Source: Pyrinomonadaceae bacterium (GTDB lineage: Bacteria > Acidobacteriota > Blastocatellia > Pyrinomonadales > Pyrinomonadaceae). From it: DNA of 64,000 nt. The notes under the pieces were generated by a model. It was not told the DNA's origin. It saw only the letters and a program-made list of their open reading frames with translations, and ran no database searches. Positions 34,536 through 43,747 of the stretch are shown piece after piece (position 1 is the stretch's first letter; each line of letters starts with the position of its first letter). The translations under genes and the position numbers were made by a program. The DNA lies in NCBI GenBank assembly GCA_036277115.1, contig DASUNM010000021.1, forward strand, positions 310,001 to 374,000, given 5' to 3'.

Positions 34536-36274
34536 ATCTCAATCACCTCACGTTCATTATCGGCCGTTCGCGAAATCGGAGTTGACGCCTCCTCGGGCAG
34601 GGAACTATTGAGATCTGAGACCTGAGATCTGAGATTCTCTGCCGCCGCAGGCTCCGACCCACTCGTGGCGCAAGCTTCGACTGCGTGCTTAAGTAAACTC
34701 CGTGGCACTCTTCGATCTGTTTCGGTTTGCATGAGCGAGTTCAACGGCGCGATCGCCGCCGGGTCACGCAAGTCCATCAGCGCTTCGACGGACGCACGAC
34801 GCACGTCAGGCGAAGAGTCTTCAAGCGCAGCGATCAAATGTGGGGTCGCCTCGCGATCGTGCACGAAGCTGAGCCGGCGCGCGGCCGCGGCCCGCTCATT
34901 GGGTGACTCAGCAATTCGCAAATCGCGGGTGGCATCGTCAAAGTAACCATGATTCATGAACGCCGCGCGGGCACGCTCGCGACGTTGAAGATTCCGCCCG
35001 ACGAGGGCCGATAGCAACTCCGCCCCAACCAGTTGGCGCGTGTAGCGATCGTCGGAAGCGATAATACTTTTGTCATAATCGCCACCGGCCATCAGTGTCT
35101 TCACTTCCTCGGAAGCGCGTGTCACGCGTTCATGTTGGGCGTCCGTCGCTTGCGGCGCAGGTTGCGGCGGCTCGGGTGTCACCACCGCGGCGGCTACCGT
35201 AGCGCCGGCGAGGTCGGCTTCCGTTTGGAGGGGCTCAACCGGCTGCGGTTCGACGGCGATAGGTGGAGCTTTCTCTGTGGCGAGGACGGCGGGCTTCATC
35301 GGCGACTTGCGCGGTCGACTTCGCTTTATTGCTTTCGCACGACGGCGCTGCATGATCAGCAAGCCGATCAGCAGCAGAAGTACAGCGACGCCGATACCGA
35401 CAGGGACCGGATTTAGCTGCGCCAAAAGGATCCAGTAGCGCACGCGCTGCTTCACGTTGCTCCAGGTCAAACCCTGCGCGGATGTTTGCGACGAAGCCGC
35501 AGTCGCAGCTGGCGACGGCGAACTCCTTTGCTGCGCTACGAACGGTGAAACGCGCGGCGTCGCGGTGGGGCTTGAACTCGGCTTAGCCGAAGGTGTCGGT
35601 GAAGGTTTTGGCGATGGAGTCGCGCGCGGCGTCGGCGTCGCTCGGGCCGAAGCAGCAGAAGATCGATCGTTCGAGTTTCGATTGCCCGCACGATCCGCCG
35701 CACCTAACCTGTTTGAGTTTGCATTGCCGCGTCGTTGTGGATCGGCTGGAGGTGGCGCCGGTCCCGCATCGTTACCCGCCACGTCGCGACCCGTTGAGGT
35801 CGTGACATCTGAGCGCGACCCGGGCATGGTGAAGACAACATCGAGCTTGTTTCCGCGCTGCTCGACCCGAGCCGTGGCGCCGGGCTGGAGCCGGAAAGAA
35901 AGCACGGTGTCACTGGCACCGCGTTGCACCTTGACGTCGCCAAACGCGCGACCACGCACGGCTTCCGGTCGCGGCACATCAGCCGCCGGAATCCGCACGT
36001 AGAATCGATCGCCGCGGCGATACGCTTCGTAATCGTTCAGGGACTGATCGGACGTCAGCGCAACACGTGATCCACTGGTTGAATCGCTTGCGCGCAAAGT
36101 GGCGACGCGCGATCGTTTGGTTGAGTTGGCGTTGGCTGACCGCTGCGGCGCGATGATGCGGCTCTGGGTTAACGCGATCGGAGAAGCAGTAAACACCACC
36201 GTTGCCGCGCAGCACCCGAATGCTGTGATCAGGCCCAGAACTCGCGGTAATGAGGATTGATTGGCGGTGCTCAT
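34532..36274 (-). CDS. Exported/anchored protein with AMIN-like and HEAT regions
   Basis: About 580 aa from ATG 36274; a frame to 36352 is open but less likely. Signal peptide or anchor at residues 12-32. Residues 75-150 look like an AMIN-type beta domain (RFYVRIPAADVPRPEA, then VLSFRLQPGATARVEQ). A Pro/Ser/Thr linker follows. A membrane helix (VGIGVAVLLLLIGLLIM) near residue 300 precedes a basic stretch, then HEAT repeats that align with the 36359-38017 product (RERARAAFMNHGYFDD against RERARRALEDYGFVAR). A repeat-derived LRSQVSDLNSS lies near the C-terminus. Confidence 0.72.
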   Translation of the reverse strand: MSTANQSSLPRVLGLITAFGCCAATVVFTASPIALTQSRIIAPQRSANANSTKRSRVATLRASDSTSGSRVALTSDQSLNDYEAYRRGDRFYVRIPAADVPRPEAVRGRAFGDVKVQRGASDTVLSFRLQPGATARVEQRGNKLDVVFTMPGSRSDVTTSTGRDVAGNDAGPAPPPADPQRRGNANSNRLGAADRAGNRNSNDRSSAASARATPTPRATPSPKPSPTPSAKPSSSPTATPRVSPFVAQQRSSPSPAATAASSQTSAQGLTWSNVKQRVRYWILLAQLNPVPVGIGVAVLLLLIGLLIMQRRRAKAIKRSRPRKSPMKPAVLATEKAPPIAVEPQPVEPLQTEADLAGATVAAAVVTPEPPQPAPQATDAQHERVTRASEEVKTLMAGGDYDKSIIASDDRYTRQLVGAELLSALVGRNLQRRERARAAFMNHGYFDDATRDLRIAESPNERAAAARRLSFVHDREATPHLIAALEDSSPDVRRASVEALMDLRDPAAIAPLNSLMQTETDRRVPRSLLKHAVEACATSGSEPAAAENLRSQVSDLNSSLPEEASTPISRTADNEREVIEI

Positions 36275-36358
36275 GAATTGGGGCGGCCTCAAATGAGAAA
36301 CGCGAACGTCTTCGCAGAAGGAATTATGCAACGTCCGTGGGAACGTTGTCACTTGCGT

Positions 36359-38017
36359 TTAGACTGCGGCGGGTTCTTTGTCGAACTTGTAGAGGAGTTC
36401 GAGAATGCTGGTGCGAACATCTTCCGGCATGCCTTCCGTGGCCACTAGTTCCCGGAGTTTTGGAGCGGCATCCGAACTGCCCGCCACACTCAACACGCGC
36501 ACGGCGGCGAGCTTCACTTGAACCTCGGGATGCGTTCCGATGATCTCCAGGATGGGCTGGACCTCACCGGCCTTGGCCAGTAGCGAGAAGAGAGCGAACG
36601 CTTCCTGCGCGTGTCTCCGGTCTTCACTAGCCAGGCGGTCAATCGCCTGGGCAGCAATACCTGTCTTCACACACGCCTGAGCAAAGGTTTGAAGAGTCTG
36701 CAGGTCGGCCGATTTCATCACCCGAGCATAGGCTTCGGTGCGATCAAAATGAAGACTCGACAAACTGCGAGCCGCGGCCGCCCGCACTTCGCGCGTATCG
36801 TCGGCCAGCGAGATCAGCACCGGCGCGAAAACTGATTCGTGATCAATATTGCCCAGACCGGCTACCGCAGCCGCCCGCACACTCGGGTCGGTATCGTGCA
36901 ATGCGGTAGAGCCCAAGGCCGCCACCGCGCGTTGCGCGCGATGAGAAGCCAGTTCGCGGGCGACTTGCGCGCGCTCGGCGTCGTCCGAACTTTCCAGTCG
37001 CGTCAACAATCCCAGCAACGCATCGTCGTCATCACCGGTCGGCAATTGTTCCGAGGAGAGAAACGAATCAACTTCCTGCGGTTCGCCGTCCACGTTAGGC
37101 TGTGGTTCGTTGAAATCGAACGGCGCTGAATCCAAAAAGCTAAGGTCATCAACCGAGCACGCCGTCAGGCTCTCGCTCAAGAGGGCTGGAGGAATGTCTG
37201 AATGACGGCGGGCGATATCGAGCAGGGCGCCGATCGCAGCGGGCTGTTTCGACTGGCCCAGGCTGGTGACCGCCTGGTTTCTGACGACGGAATCGGCGTC
37301 GTGCAAAGCCTCGAGCAGCGCGGGCAATGACGCGGGAGAACTAATCTGACCCAGCACGCGAGCGGCCGACGAACGCTCCCACGCATCGCGGCCTTGCAGC
37401 ATGAGCGCGCATTGGCGCGCGACAAATCCGTAATCTTCCAAAGCGCGGCGCGCGCGTTCGCGACCGGCCTGGTCAACGTCAGCGGCGGTTAACGCCTTGA
37501 TTAATGAAGCCTCGATAGCACGACGATCATCCTTCACGCGGGACGCCATCACGTCCATGCGGTGCGGCTTGCCGAGTACGAGCTTGCCGACTTCCTGATC
37601 AATGCGGTACGCGCCGAATGCTGACTGCGCGGTATCTGGCGCCGCAGTCTCTTTGGCTGCGCGAGCGCGCGGCTGATGATCTGACTCCTGCGTGGCAGAT
37701 GAAGCGGCAGGGGACTTTCGGCTTTCCGGGGCGGTGATTTCTCGCGGCGATTGGACGGGGCGCGGCTCTAACGGTCTTGCCACTACATCTGACGTTCTCA
37801 TTTTCCGGGCCCGCCACACAACCAGGGCCGCGAACCCAGCGACCAGGACGATGGTTAAGATGTAGTTGTCGATCAACCACCCCAGTAGGCCACGACTCGG
37901 CGGTGGCTCAGTGCGCGCTTGCGCAGCGACAACGCTGCAGGACAACAAGAAGCACAGCGCTACACTCAGCGAGCGAAATGCGATGCGATGCCAGGCGGAA
38001 TTTTCTGTGGACTTCAT
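36359..38017 (-). CDS. Membrane-anchored HEAT-repeat protein
   Basis: 552 aa. A signal peptide (residues 10-32) and a second membrane helix (YILTIVLVAGFAALVVW, about 51-67) are followed by a charged linker and by HEAT repeats from about 150 to the end (for example SSAARVLGQISSPASLPALLEAL and VRAAAVAGLGNID, in part). An Asp/Glu-rich insert (DDDDALLG) splits the repeats. It is homologous to both neighbours. It follows the OmpR-type regulator by 91 bp and starts the HEAT gene series. Confidence 0.75.
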   Translation of the reverse strand: MKSTENSAWHRIAFRSLSVALCFLLSCSVVAAQARTEPPPSRGLLGWLIDNYILTIVLVAGFAALVVWRARKMRTSDVVARPLEPRPVQSPREITAPESRKSPAASSATQESDHQPRARAAKETAAPDTAQSAFGAYRIDQEVGKLVLGKPHRMDVMASRVKDDRRAIEASLIKALTAADVDQAGRERARRALEDYGFVARQCALMLQGRDAWERSSAARVLGQISSPASLPALLEALHDADSVVRNQAVTSLGQSKQPAAIGALLDIARRHSDIPPALLSESLTACSVDDLSFLDSAPFDFNEPQPNVDGEPQEVDSFLSSEQLPTGDDDDALLGLLTRLESSDDAERAQVARELASHRAQRAVAALGSTALHDTDPSVRAAAVAGLGNIDHESVFAPVLISLADDTREVRAAAARSLSSLHFDRTEAYARVMKSADLQTLQTFAQACVKTGIAAQAIDRLASEDRRHAQEAFALFSLLAKAGEVQPILEIIGTHPEVQVKLAAVRVLSVAGSSDAAPKLRELVATEGMPEDVRTSILELLYKFDKEPAAV

Positions 38018-38108
38018 GTGCGGGTCTTTCTGCTTGCGTCAGGATTGAAAGAGCTGGTGGATTCAGCTCACTTCGCGGGCAAGTCTTTGCGGTGAAGAAC
38101 GGACCGGG

Positions 38109-38885
38109 CTATTCAGCGTCCGTGAACTTGTAGCCAATACCCCAGACGGTCAGCACGAGCTGAGGATTGTCCGGGTTCTGCTCGACCTTTGCTCGGAGCC
38201 GGTTGATGTGAGAATCAATCGTCCGATCGTAGCCTTCGTAGGAGTAATCCCAAATCTTTTCGAGCAGGTACTTTCGCGGGAAAACGCGGCCAGGATTCGA
38301 AGCGAACAATCGCAGCAGGTCAAACTCTTTTGGGGTGAGCTCAACGTGCCGGTCACCAATTGTCACCTCGCGCCGGATTGGATCGATCCGCAAATTCCCA
38401 CGGAGGATGGGCGCTTCGTCTTCGCCCTCAACTGCCGTTCCCGCGCGTGACCGGCGTAGCACGGACTTAATTCTTGCTTCCAGTTCACGCAAACTGAACG
38501 GTTTGGTGATGTAATCGTCGGCGCCCATTTCCAGGCCCAGCACCTTGTCGACCACATCGTCCTTTGCCGTCAGCATCAGAATCGGCATCTGCGGACTTTT
38601 GAGACGAAGCTCTTTGCAGACGGCCAGACCGTCCATCTTTGGCAACATCAAATCGAGCACGACCACATCAGGTCTATCCTTGCCGGCTGCTTCAACTCCG
38701 GCCAAACCATCGGCCGCGGTTGTCACACTGTAACCAGCGCGAGTGAAATACTCCTGGATGGCGCTCGAAATGTTTTCGTCGTCTTCAATGATCAGAAGTG
38801 AGGTTGCTTGCGCAGGAGCCACGGCTGCACCTGTGGCTTCGGTTGAATGAGGTTGACCCAACTTCCCGTTATCTCTTTCTGTCAT
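38109..38885 (-). CDS. OmpR/PhoB-family response regulator
   Basis: 258 aa from ATG 38885, which gives a normal receiver start; an open frame to 38969 is less likely. The receiver has IIEDDENI, phosphoacceptor VVVLDLMLPKMDG and ITKPF. The winged-helix output domain has TPKEFDLLRLFASNPGRVFPR and SHINRLRAKVE. No sensor kinase lies next to it. The HEAT genes follow on the same strand, so it may regulate or be read through into that operon. A variant Crp-type site lies 127 bp upstream. Confidence 0.92.
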   Translation of the reverse strand: MTERDNGKLGQPHSTEATGAAVAPAQATSLLIIEDDENISSAIQEYFTRAGYSVTTAADGLAGVEAAGKDRPDVVVLDLMLPKMDGLAVCKELRLKSPQMPILMLTAKDDVVDKVLGLEMGADDYITKPFSLRELEARIKSVLRRSRAGTAVEGEDEAPILRGNLRIDPIRREVTIGDRHVELTPKEFDLLRLFASNPGRVFPRKYLLEKIWDYSYEGYDRTIDSHINRLRAKVEQNPDNPQLVLTVWGIGYKFTDAE

Positions 38886-39011
38886 TTCCCAGTTTCCCGA
38901 AGGCGAGAAGGGGGTTCGGCAAGTCCGCGCTTGGGGGCGCGCCCAACCGAATATAGCAGGCAGGGACACCCCGACTCAAGCCTAATTTAGCAAATTGACA
39001 CAAATTGGTAA

Positions 39012-39027
39012 TGTGCGGTGGCGCACG
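39012..39027 (+). promoter_or_regulatory. Variant Crp-type palindrome
   Basis: TGTGCGGTGGCGCACG has the TGTG-N8-CACG geometry seen at 3000. Flanking bases differ from the other copies, so it is a weaker candidate. It lies between the haem-binding protein stop and the response regulator start. Confidence 0.35.
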
Positions 39028-39074
39028 TAAGGGGGGCATGTTCCTCCGCGGGGGAATAAGCGTAGACCGCAAGA

Positions 39075-39557
39075 TTACCGGGGTTGGGCGGCCATTCGTT
39101 GGCGCTCGGCTTCGGTCCAGTCGCAAAGGACCTTCTTGTCGGCCTCTGACAAGCGCGCCTCTGAATGCATCGGCAAATACGACGGCAAGGGCATTTTGCC
39201 GTCAAGCACCTCATCGCAGATTTCCTGCAAGGTCTTCTCCTGGTCGCGGCGCGGGAGCTTGCCCCAATCGGAATAGTTTAGATGCTCTCGTCCGTGATTT
39301 ACGTGATCTATTGTCCACCAGGAAACCGGGGCCACATTCGTGTACCAGGGCCACGTCGTTTCGTTTGAGTGGCAGTCGTTGCAGGCGCGCTCAAAGATCT
39401 TTGCGACTTCCGGAGTCATCTGCGTGTGCGCCTCAAGCGTCTGGGTGGGCTCGAGCGGCGGATTCGTACGCGCCGGCCGCACAAATTGAATTCCGACGGC
39501 CGCGAGCGCCAGGACAATAGCGAGCCATTTTAGAATTCGAAGTAATTTTGTTTTCAT
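39075..39557 (-). CDS. Haem-binding domain (PF14376-type) protein
   Basis: 160 aa from ATG 39557, which overlaps the upstream TGA as ATGA. Residues 1-24 form a signal anchor (LLRILKWLAIVLALAAVGIQF). A single CxxCH haem motif (CNDCHSNETTWPWY) is followed by WWxIDHVNHGREHLNYSDW, characteristic of haem-binding domain proteins and short cytochromes. It is exported and probably carries one c-type haem. It is coupled to the NHL-repeat protein. Confidence 0.88.
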   Translation of the reverse strand: MKTKLLRILKWLAIVLALAAVGIQFVRPARTNPPLEPTQTLEAHTQMTPEVAKIFERACNDCHSNETTWPWYTNVAPVSWWTIDHVNHGREHLNYSDWGKLPRRDQEKTLQEICDEVLDGKMPLPSYLPMHSEARLSEADKKVLCDWTEAERQRMAAQPR

Positions 39558-40657
39558 GCGCTTTGATTTCCATGCCGGTGCCGCCAGACCCACGTAGCCA
39601 GTCCACCGACACCCAGCAGCGCAACGAGCATGAGAATCCTGTCTGGCCGGGTGGCATAAATGTTTGAGTCGGGAGCGCCGCCTGAAGAAGAGTCGGCCGG
39701 CGTTTGAGCCGCTTGCTCACCCAGCGTTACCAGCACCACGTTCTTGCCGTCGGGTAAAATTTTTCGCACGCGCGGACCGCTGTTAATGTTCGGCGGCGTC
39801 ATACCGAACTCCAAAACGTAGATTGAACCATCACGTCCCACCGCGACGCCGTTGGGAAAAAACGGCGCGGTGGCACGATAGACGACATCAGTGTTTCCGT
39901 CAGACTTCACTTTCAACAGACGCCGACGCCCGGTGTCAGCCACATAAATACTTCCGTTCGAATCCGCCGCCAATCCCGTAAGGCCTCCATCCTGTTTCTG
40001 ATCCTCTGGCGTCGTAAAGTCCAAGTTTCTCGCCACCGTCGTCACTCTGCCATCTAACGTTACCTTGCGCACTGTGCTGCCGTCTGTCAGATAAAGATTG
40101 CCGTCAGGGCCGAACGTCATGCCACCCACGCTGCTAAACTTAGCGGCTGTGCCCTGTCCATCCGCGTGGCCGTATGCGCCGCCCGCGAGTGTCGTCACAG
40201 TTCCGTCCGGCGTGCGACGCAGCAGCACCGTCCGCGTCTTCGTATGATTGTTCTGATCGATTGAGTACATGTTGCCGGAACGATCAACCCAGATGCTGAT
40301 GCCGGGTTTCGCATTGTCCGACGGCTCTTGCAGCCACGTTACTACTCCACTAGCCGACATCTTCCAGACTGAGCCGACATATTTCCGGGTCGCCTGGTCG
40401 TAGCCAACATCCGAGCCGTAAACATTCCCATCACTATCAATGAACAGTTCGTGCACATGCCGTCCGGCGACGCCTGCGCGAAAAACCACAAGTCTGCCCC
40501 CCGGGCCAAGCTTCCAAATAGTTTCCAGGTCGCTGAAATAAAGACGACCGCGTGAATCCACCACGATGCCCGTGGGCGGATGCGCGTTGGCAAACGTGGA
40601 GACGAGTAATAAAACAGCCAGCGCGGTGGCCGTCCGAGTTAGCGATTTGATGAGCAT
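39554..40657 (-). CDS. Exported NHL-repeat beta-propeller protein
   Basis: 367 aa. Residues 1-25 are a signal peptide ending in ANA. Five or six blades with the NHL/SMP-30 pattern follow (GIVVDSRGRLYFSDL, MTFGPDGNLYLTDG, LAADSNGSIYVADTGRRRLLKV, VAVGRDGSIYVLE). The C-terminus has a membrane helix (ILMLVALLGVGGLATWVW) with a short basic tail, so the propeller is held outside. Ligand unknown. It precedes and overlaps the haem-binding gene. Confidence 0.83.
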   Translation of the reverse strand: MLIKSLTRTATALAVLLLVSTFANAHPPTGIVVDSRGRLYFSDLETIWKLGPGGRLVVFRAGVAGRHVHELFIDSDGNVYGSDVGYDQATRKYVGSVWKMSASGVVTWLQEPSDNAKPGISIWVDRSGNMYSIDQNNHTKTRTVLLRRTPDGTVTTLAGGAYGHADGQGTAAKFSSVGGMTFGPDGNLYLTDGSTVRKVTLDGRVTTVARNLDFTTPEDQKQDGGLTGLAADSNGSIYVADTGRRRLLKVKSDGNTDVVYRATAPFFPNGVAVGRDGSIYVLEFGMTPPNINSGPRVRKILPDGKNVVLVTLGEQAAQTPADSSSGGAPDSNIYATRPDRILMLVALLGVGGLATWVWRHRHGNQSA

Positions 40658-40732
40658 TCCTCGTTTGCCGTTCGAAGGTCTGTCGCTGTTAATACTGAGA
40701 CGTCTTACACGAACTGCAGGTTAACAGCCAGA

Positions 40733-41365
40733 CTATCTTCCCGTGCAATTCCTCGTGCACCGTTCGATGCGAATGTCGCGCACTGCGCGAAGAATACCAT
40801 CCGCCCCACGGGTCGGGCTTAAGATCGGAGAGAAGGTTCCCTGGCCGCTCGCCGCCCGCTTGTCCGCTTCGCTAACGAACGCATCGTCGCTGAAGTGATA
40901 TTCATCGATCCAGTATTCCGGGTAACCCGGACCTGAAACATAGGCGTGGATGTGCGCGGGGTTGCGACTGTTCGGGTACGAGCCGGGTTTAATCGTGCGG
41001 AACTCGTATTTGCCTTGCGCGTTTGTGCGCATAACGCCGTGAATACGCGTAGCCCGATTGTCGCCGCCGCTGGTGGTATAAACCCCGGTCGCGTCGGTCT
41101 GATAAACGAAAAGCGTGATTCCTTCCAACGGCTGCTTGCCGTCAGGAGAATAGATGGTGCCGGAGACGATCAAAGGCTCGCCCGGTTCGTTGTCGGCCAC
41201 TATTTTAGTGTTCCAGGTTGGGGGATCTGAGGCCCTGTCAGCGACCGCCAATCGGGAACACGCGATGAGGTTAAAACTGCCCGCCAGGATAAGTAATAGC
41301 GCCGTCGTTGACCGCACGACGCGGTGACTGCGAAGCGACAACGATCCATTTCGTGATTGACTCAT
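40733..41365 (-). CDS. Intradiol dioxygenase-like lipoprotein
   Basis: 210 aa from ATG 41365. A signal peptide ends in LIACS, a lipobox. The body matches the catalytic core of intradiol ring-cleavage dioxygenases (protocatechuate 3,4-dioxygenase type): ISGTIYSPDGKQPLEG-like beta strand, TDATGVYTT, GKYEFRTIKPGSYP, PAHIH. Tyr residues in GVYTT and PGSYP and the two His of HIH are in position to bind Fe3+. Being lipidated and exported is unusual for the enzyme family. Function not tested. Confidence 0.83.
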   Translation of the reverse strand: MSQSRNGSLSLRSHRVVRSTTALLLILAGSFNLIACSRLAVADRASDPPTWNTKIVADNEPGEPLIVSGTIYSPDGKQPLEGITLFVYQTDATGVYTTSGGDNRATRIHGVMRTNAQGKYEFRTIKPGSYPNSRNPAHIHAYVSGPGYPEYWIDEYHFSDDAFVSEADKRAASGQGTFSPILSPTRGADGILRAVRDIRIERCTRNCTGR

Positions 41366-41741
41366 CTTCCTTCCTCCTTCTGATGGCTGCCAGGTCTGGA
41401 TGCTGAAGTGTACGTTACCTGCCATCATCGTGATCGGAGTTGATTGTAAAGAGTTGTTAAGACTGACGTGCCGCCGCCATTATGTGCCTGACACGCTTCG
41501 CTGAAAAGAGAAGTTGCCGATTACGGCTCACGAGGAAGTCGAAAGCATGGCGCGAGACTCGCTGACTCGAGTTACCAGCGAAGATGACACTCACCCCGGT
41601 CCGCTCGATCGCTTCAGGTATGTGGAACGAATTACCAGTCAGACTGAGGCGCAAATCTCAGGAGAAGTGTGGGATCTATTTAAGGATCGCGCCGGCCTCA
41701 CCACTGAAATGACTTCAATGGTGCAGCAGGACCTTCACTCG
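41366..41741. other. Intergenic stretch, no confident gene
   Basis: 376 bp. A rightward frame at 41514-41816 (start MARDSLTRVTSEDD at 41547) looks protein-like but overlaps the end of the 41742 gene by 75 bp on the opposite strand, so it is left uncalled. No RNA gene is seen. Confidence 0.4.
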
Positions 41742-42377
41742 CTAGCGCGTGACGTGGACGAGCATTTCGGTGCCGGCTTCAAGCTTGAGTTCTTTTCCGC
41801 CTTTCATCGCCACTGAGCCGACGCCGGCAGCCCCGCCCACGATCGTTCCGATCGCCGCGCCTTTCCCGCCGCCCGCGATGGCGCCGATAATCGCACCCGC
41901 ACCCGCTCCAATGCCGCCCCGCTTGACGGTCTGGTTGCCGCGACCTTCGGATTTCACGCCGCCCTCCTCGTCCGCGCTCCCTTTGCCGTCGTAAACGCGC
42001 GTGACGTATCCGTGCAACGTGCCGGACCGGCCGTCACGCAACGTAATTGAATCAAACGCCAGATTGATCGTTGTGCTGCCTTTGATTCTTCCGGACTTCA
42101 CAATCGATCGTATGTGACCGCGGACCGTTGCTTCGTCAAAGCGACTCGGATCGACCACCGTCGCGGTGAATTTGTCGCCCGTACGAGAGTCTTTACTGGA
42201 GAGCGTGTCTTCCAGGCGAACTTTCAGGTTCGTGCCGACAGGAACCAGCACCACGACCTTCTTCGCAGGCGTTGTTCGCTTCATGCGCGGCTTTGTTGTC
42301 TGCGCTAATGCGACTGCCGGCAAGCTCACCAACGTAATCACCGCAATCAAGAGCAGCTTTGAGAATGTAGATTTCAT
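41742..42377 (-). CDS. Secreted glycine-zipper protein
   Basis: 211 aa from ATG 42377, preceded by AGGAG. Signal peptide at residues 1-25 (LALA-Q). A beta domain follows (VPVGTNLKVRLEDTLSSKDSRTGDKF, then TINLAFDSITLRDGRSGTLHG). The C-terminus carries a glycine zipper (AIIGAIAGGGKGAAIGTIVGGAAG) and a last LKLEAGTEMLVHV strand. The module is shared with the C-terminus of the 10314-12227 product. Probably outer-membrane or envelope-associated. Confidence 0.78.
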   Translation of the reverse strand: MKSTFSKLLLIAVITLVSLPAVALAQTTKPRMKRTTPAKKVVVLVPVGTNLKVRLEDTLSSKDSRTGDKFTATVVDPSRFDEATVRGHIRSIVKSGRIKGSTTINLAFDSITLRDGRSGTLHGYVTRVYDGKGSADEEGGVKSEGRGNQTVKRGGIGAGAGAIIGAIAGGGKGAAIGTIVGGAAGVGSVAMKGGKELKLEAGTEMLVHVTR

Positions 42378-42479
42378 AAAGACTCCTCCTCGAACGTGAC
42401 GCACGAGCGTACAAATCGAAGAATTCAGAAGAGCGTTTTTGTCGGGAATATGATACCGGGTTCAGGGGAGCGGTTGCCA

Positions 42480-43103
42480 CTAAGCGGCCGCTTCTGATTT
42501 CTCGGCAGCTGGAGCAAGCTTCGCCGGCTCGACTTCGTCGAACGTTCGGTTACGCCGCACGCTCCCGTCTGATTCGAAGATGTATGCGGAAGGTGCTTCG
42601 CGCATGATGATGTCCTGCAGGCGCATTAGGCCGTAGAGCAAAGCTTCAGGCCGAGGCGGGCAGCCGGGAATATAAACGTCAACGGGAATTGTTCTATCGA
42701 CGCCCTGCATCGTCGAGTACGAGTCGAACGGCCCACCCGTTGACGCGCAGGCTCCCATCGCAATGGCCCACTTCGGTTCCGGCATCTGGTCATAGACACG
42801 ACGTACCACCGGTCCCATCTTCAGCGTCACCGTGCCGGCGATGATGATTAGATCGCTCTGTCGCGGGCTGGGACGGAATACTCCGGCGCCGAACCGATCG
42901 ATATCAAAGCGCCCCGCGCCGGTGGCCATCATCTCGATCGCGCAACAGGCGAGCCCAAACGTCATCGGCCACAGAGCAGATTTCCGCGCCCAGTTCACGA
43001 CCGGCGCGCCGATATCGATGGCCTTCGCCGCGATTGAGCGTCGAACGTAATTCGTTATCGAATCGACTGTGGTTAAGACGAATCCTTCGTCGTGTTCAGC
43101 CAT
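42480..43103 (-). CDS. nuoB: NADH-quinone oxidoreductase subunit B
   Basis: 207 aa. Four Cys ligands for the N2 [4Fe-4S] cluster are seen: tandem Cys53-Cys54 in [21 protein letters not shown] and [12 protein letters not shown]. The region [22 protein letters not shown] is highly conserved. It sits at the quinone-binding end of complex I. nuoA is immediately upstream; nuoC and others do not follow. The segment before its ATG is the dispersed repeat also found before uvrB. Confidence 0.97.
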   Translation of the reverse strand: MAEHDEGFVLTTVDSITNYVRRSIAAKAIDIGAPVVNWARKSALWPMTFGLACCAIEMMATGAGRFDIDRFGAGVFRPSPRQSDLIIIAGTVTLKMGPVVRRVYDQMPEPKWAIAMGACASTGGPFDSYSTMQGVDRTIPVDVYIPGCPPRPEALLYGLMRLQDIIMREAPSAYIFESDGSVRRNRTFDEVEPAKLAPAAEKSEAAA

Positions 43104-43180
43104 AAGCGTAAATAGTGAATGGTGAATCGTAAAATGGTCGTGAGCTTCTTCTATTTACGATTCACGATTTTCCATTCACG
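43104..43180. repeat. GTAAATAGTGAATCG-type inverted repeat at nuoB start
   Basis: AAGCGTAAATAGTGAATGGTG (in part, from 43104) and its inverted copy CTATTTACGATTCACGATTT (from 43151) lie between nuoA and nuoB. The left arm runs up to the nuoB ATG. Confidence 0.7.
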
Positions 43181-43185
43181 GTTTC

Positions 43186-43608
43186 TTAAGCCCATTCTAG
43201 CGCGCCTTTGCGCCACGCGTAGTAATAACCGACTATCAGTATGCCGATGAAGACGAACATCTCGATTAGCGCGAACTTAGTGAACGAGAAATCGTCGCCC
43301 ATGAAGATGATCGCCCAGGGCAGCAAAAAGATCGTCTCAACGTCGAAAATCAGAAACAACATCGCGATGATATAGAACCGCACGGTGAAGCGATCGTGCG
43401 CGCCCGTTTCCGGATCGATGCCGCACTCGTACGGCCGCATCTTGTTCTTTTCATACTTGAACGGCCGCAGGAACCGGCCGAGGACGATGGGTAGCACGGG
43501 AAAGATGATCGCGATCACGAAAAAGACCATCACCGGCAGATACGCCGTCGATGGCCCGCCAATGGTCTTCGTTGTCGTCGCTGCCTGTAGAAGGATGTGG
43601 CTGATCAT
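43186..43608 (-). CDS. nuoA: NADH-quinone oxidoreductase subunit A
   Basis: 140 aa with three membrane helices: LPVMVFFVIAIIFPVLPIVLG, FYIIAMLFLIFDVETIFLLPW and ALIEMFVFIGILIVGYYYAW. The signature KMRPYECGIDP and the FDVETIF motif are intact. It is part of the membrane arm near the quinone site. The gene order nuoA-nuoB is normal. Confidence 0.96.
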   Translation of the reverse strand: MISHILLQAATTTKTIGGPSTAYLPVMVFFVIAIIFPVLPIVLGRFLRPFKYEKNKMRPYECGIDPETGAHDRFTVRFYIIAMLFLIFDVETIFLLPWAIIFMGDDFSFTKFALIEMFVFIGILIVGYYYAWRKGALEWA

Positions 43609-43747
43609 GTCCAGCTTTGCTTCCGCCGCCGAGCGATCCTGCTCGCGAAGTTATCGTTTACAAATCGCTGCTGTTAACTTGATCCGCGGACGCGGGAATA
43701 TTAAGTGGCGCGTAAGATTAAAGTCAATCAACATTTGGCGTCGGCCA

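Noticed and set aside
41514..41816. Protein-like rightward frame near the glycine-zipper gene
   Set aside because: It overlaps the convergent gene by 75 bp and has no strong ribosome site; kept only as a remark.
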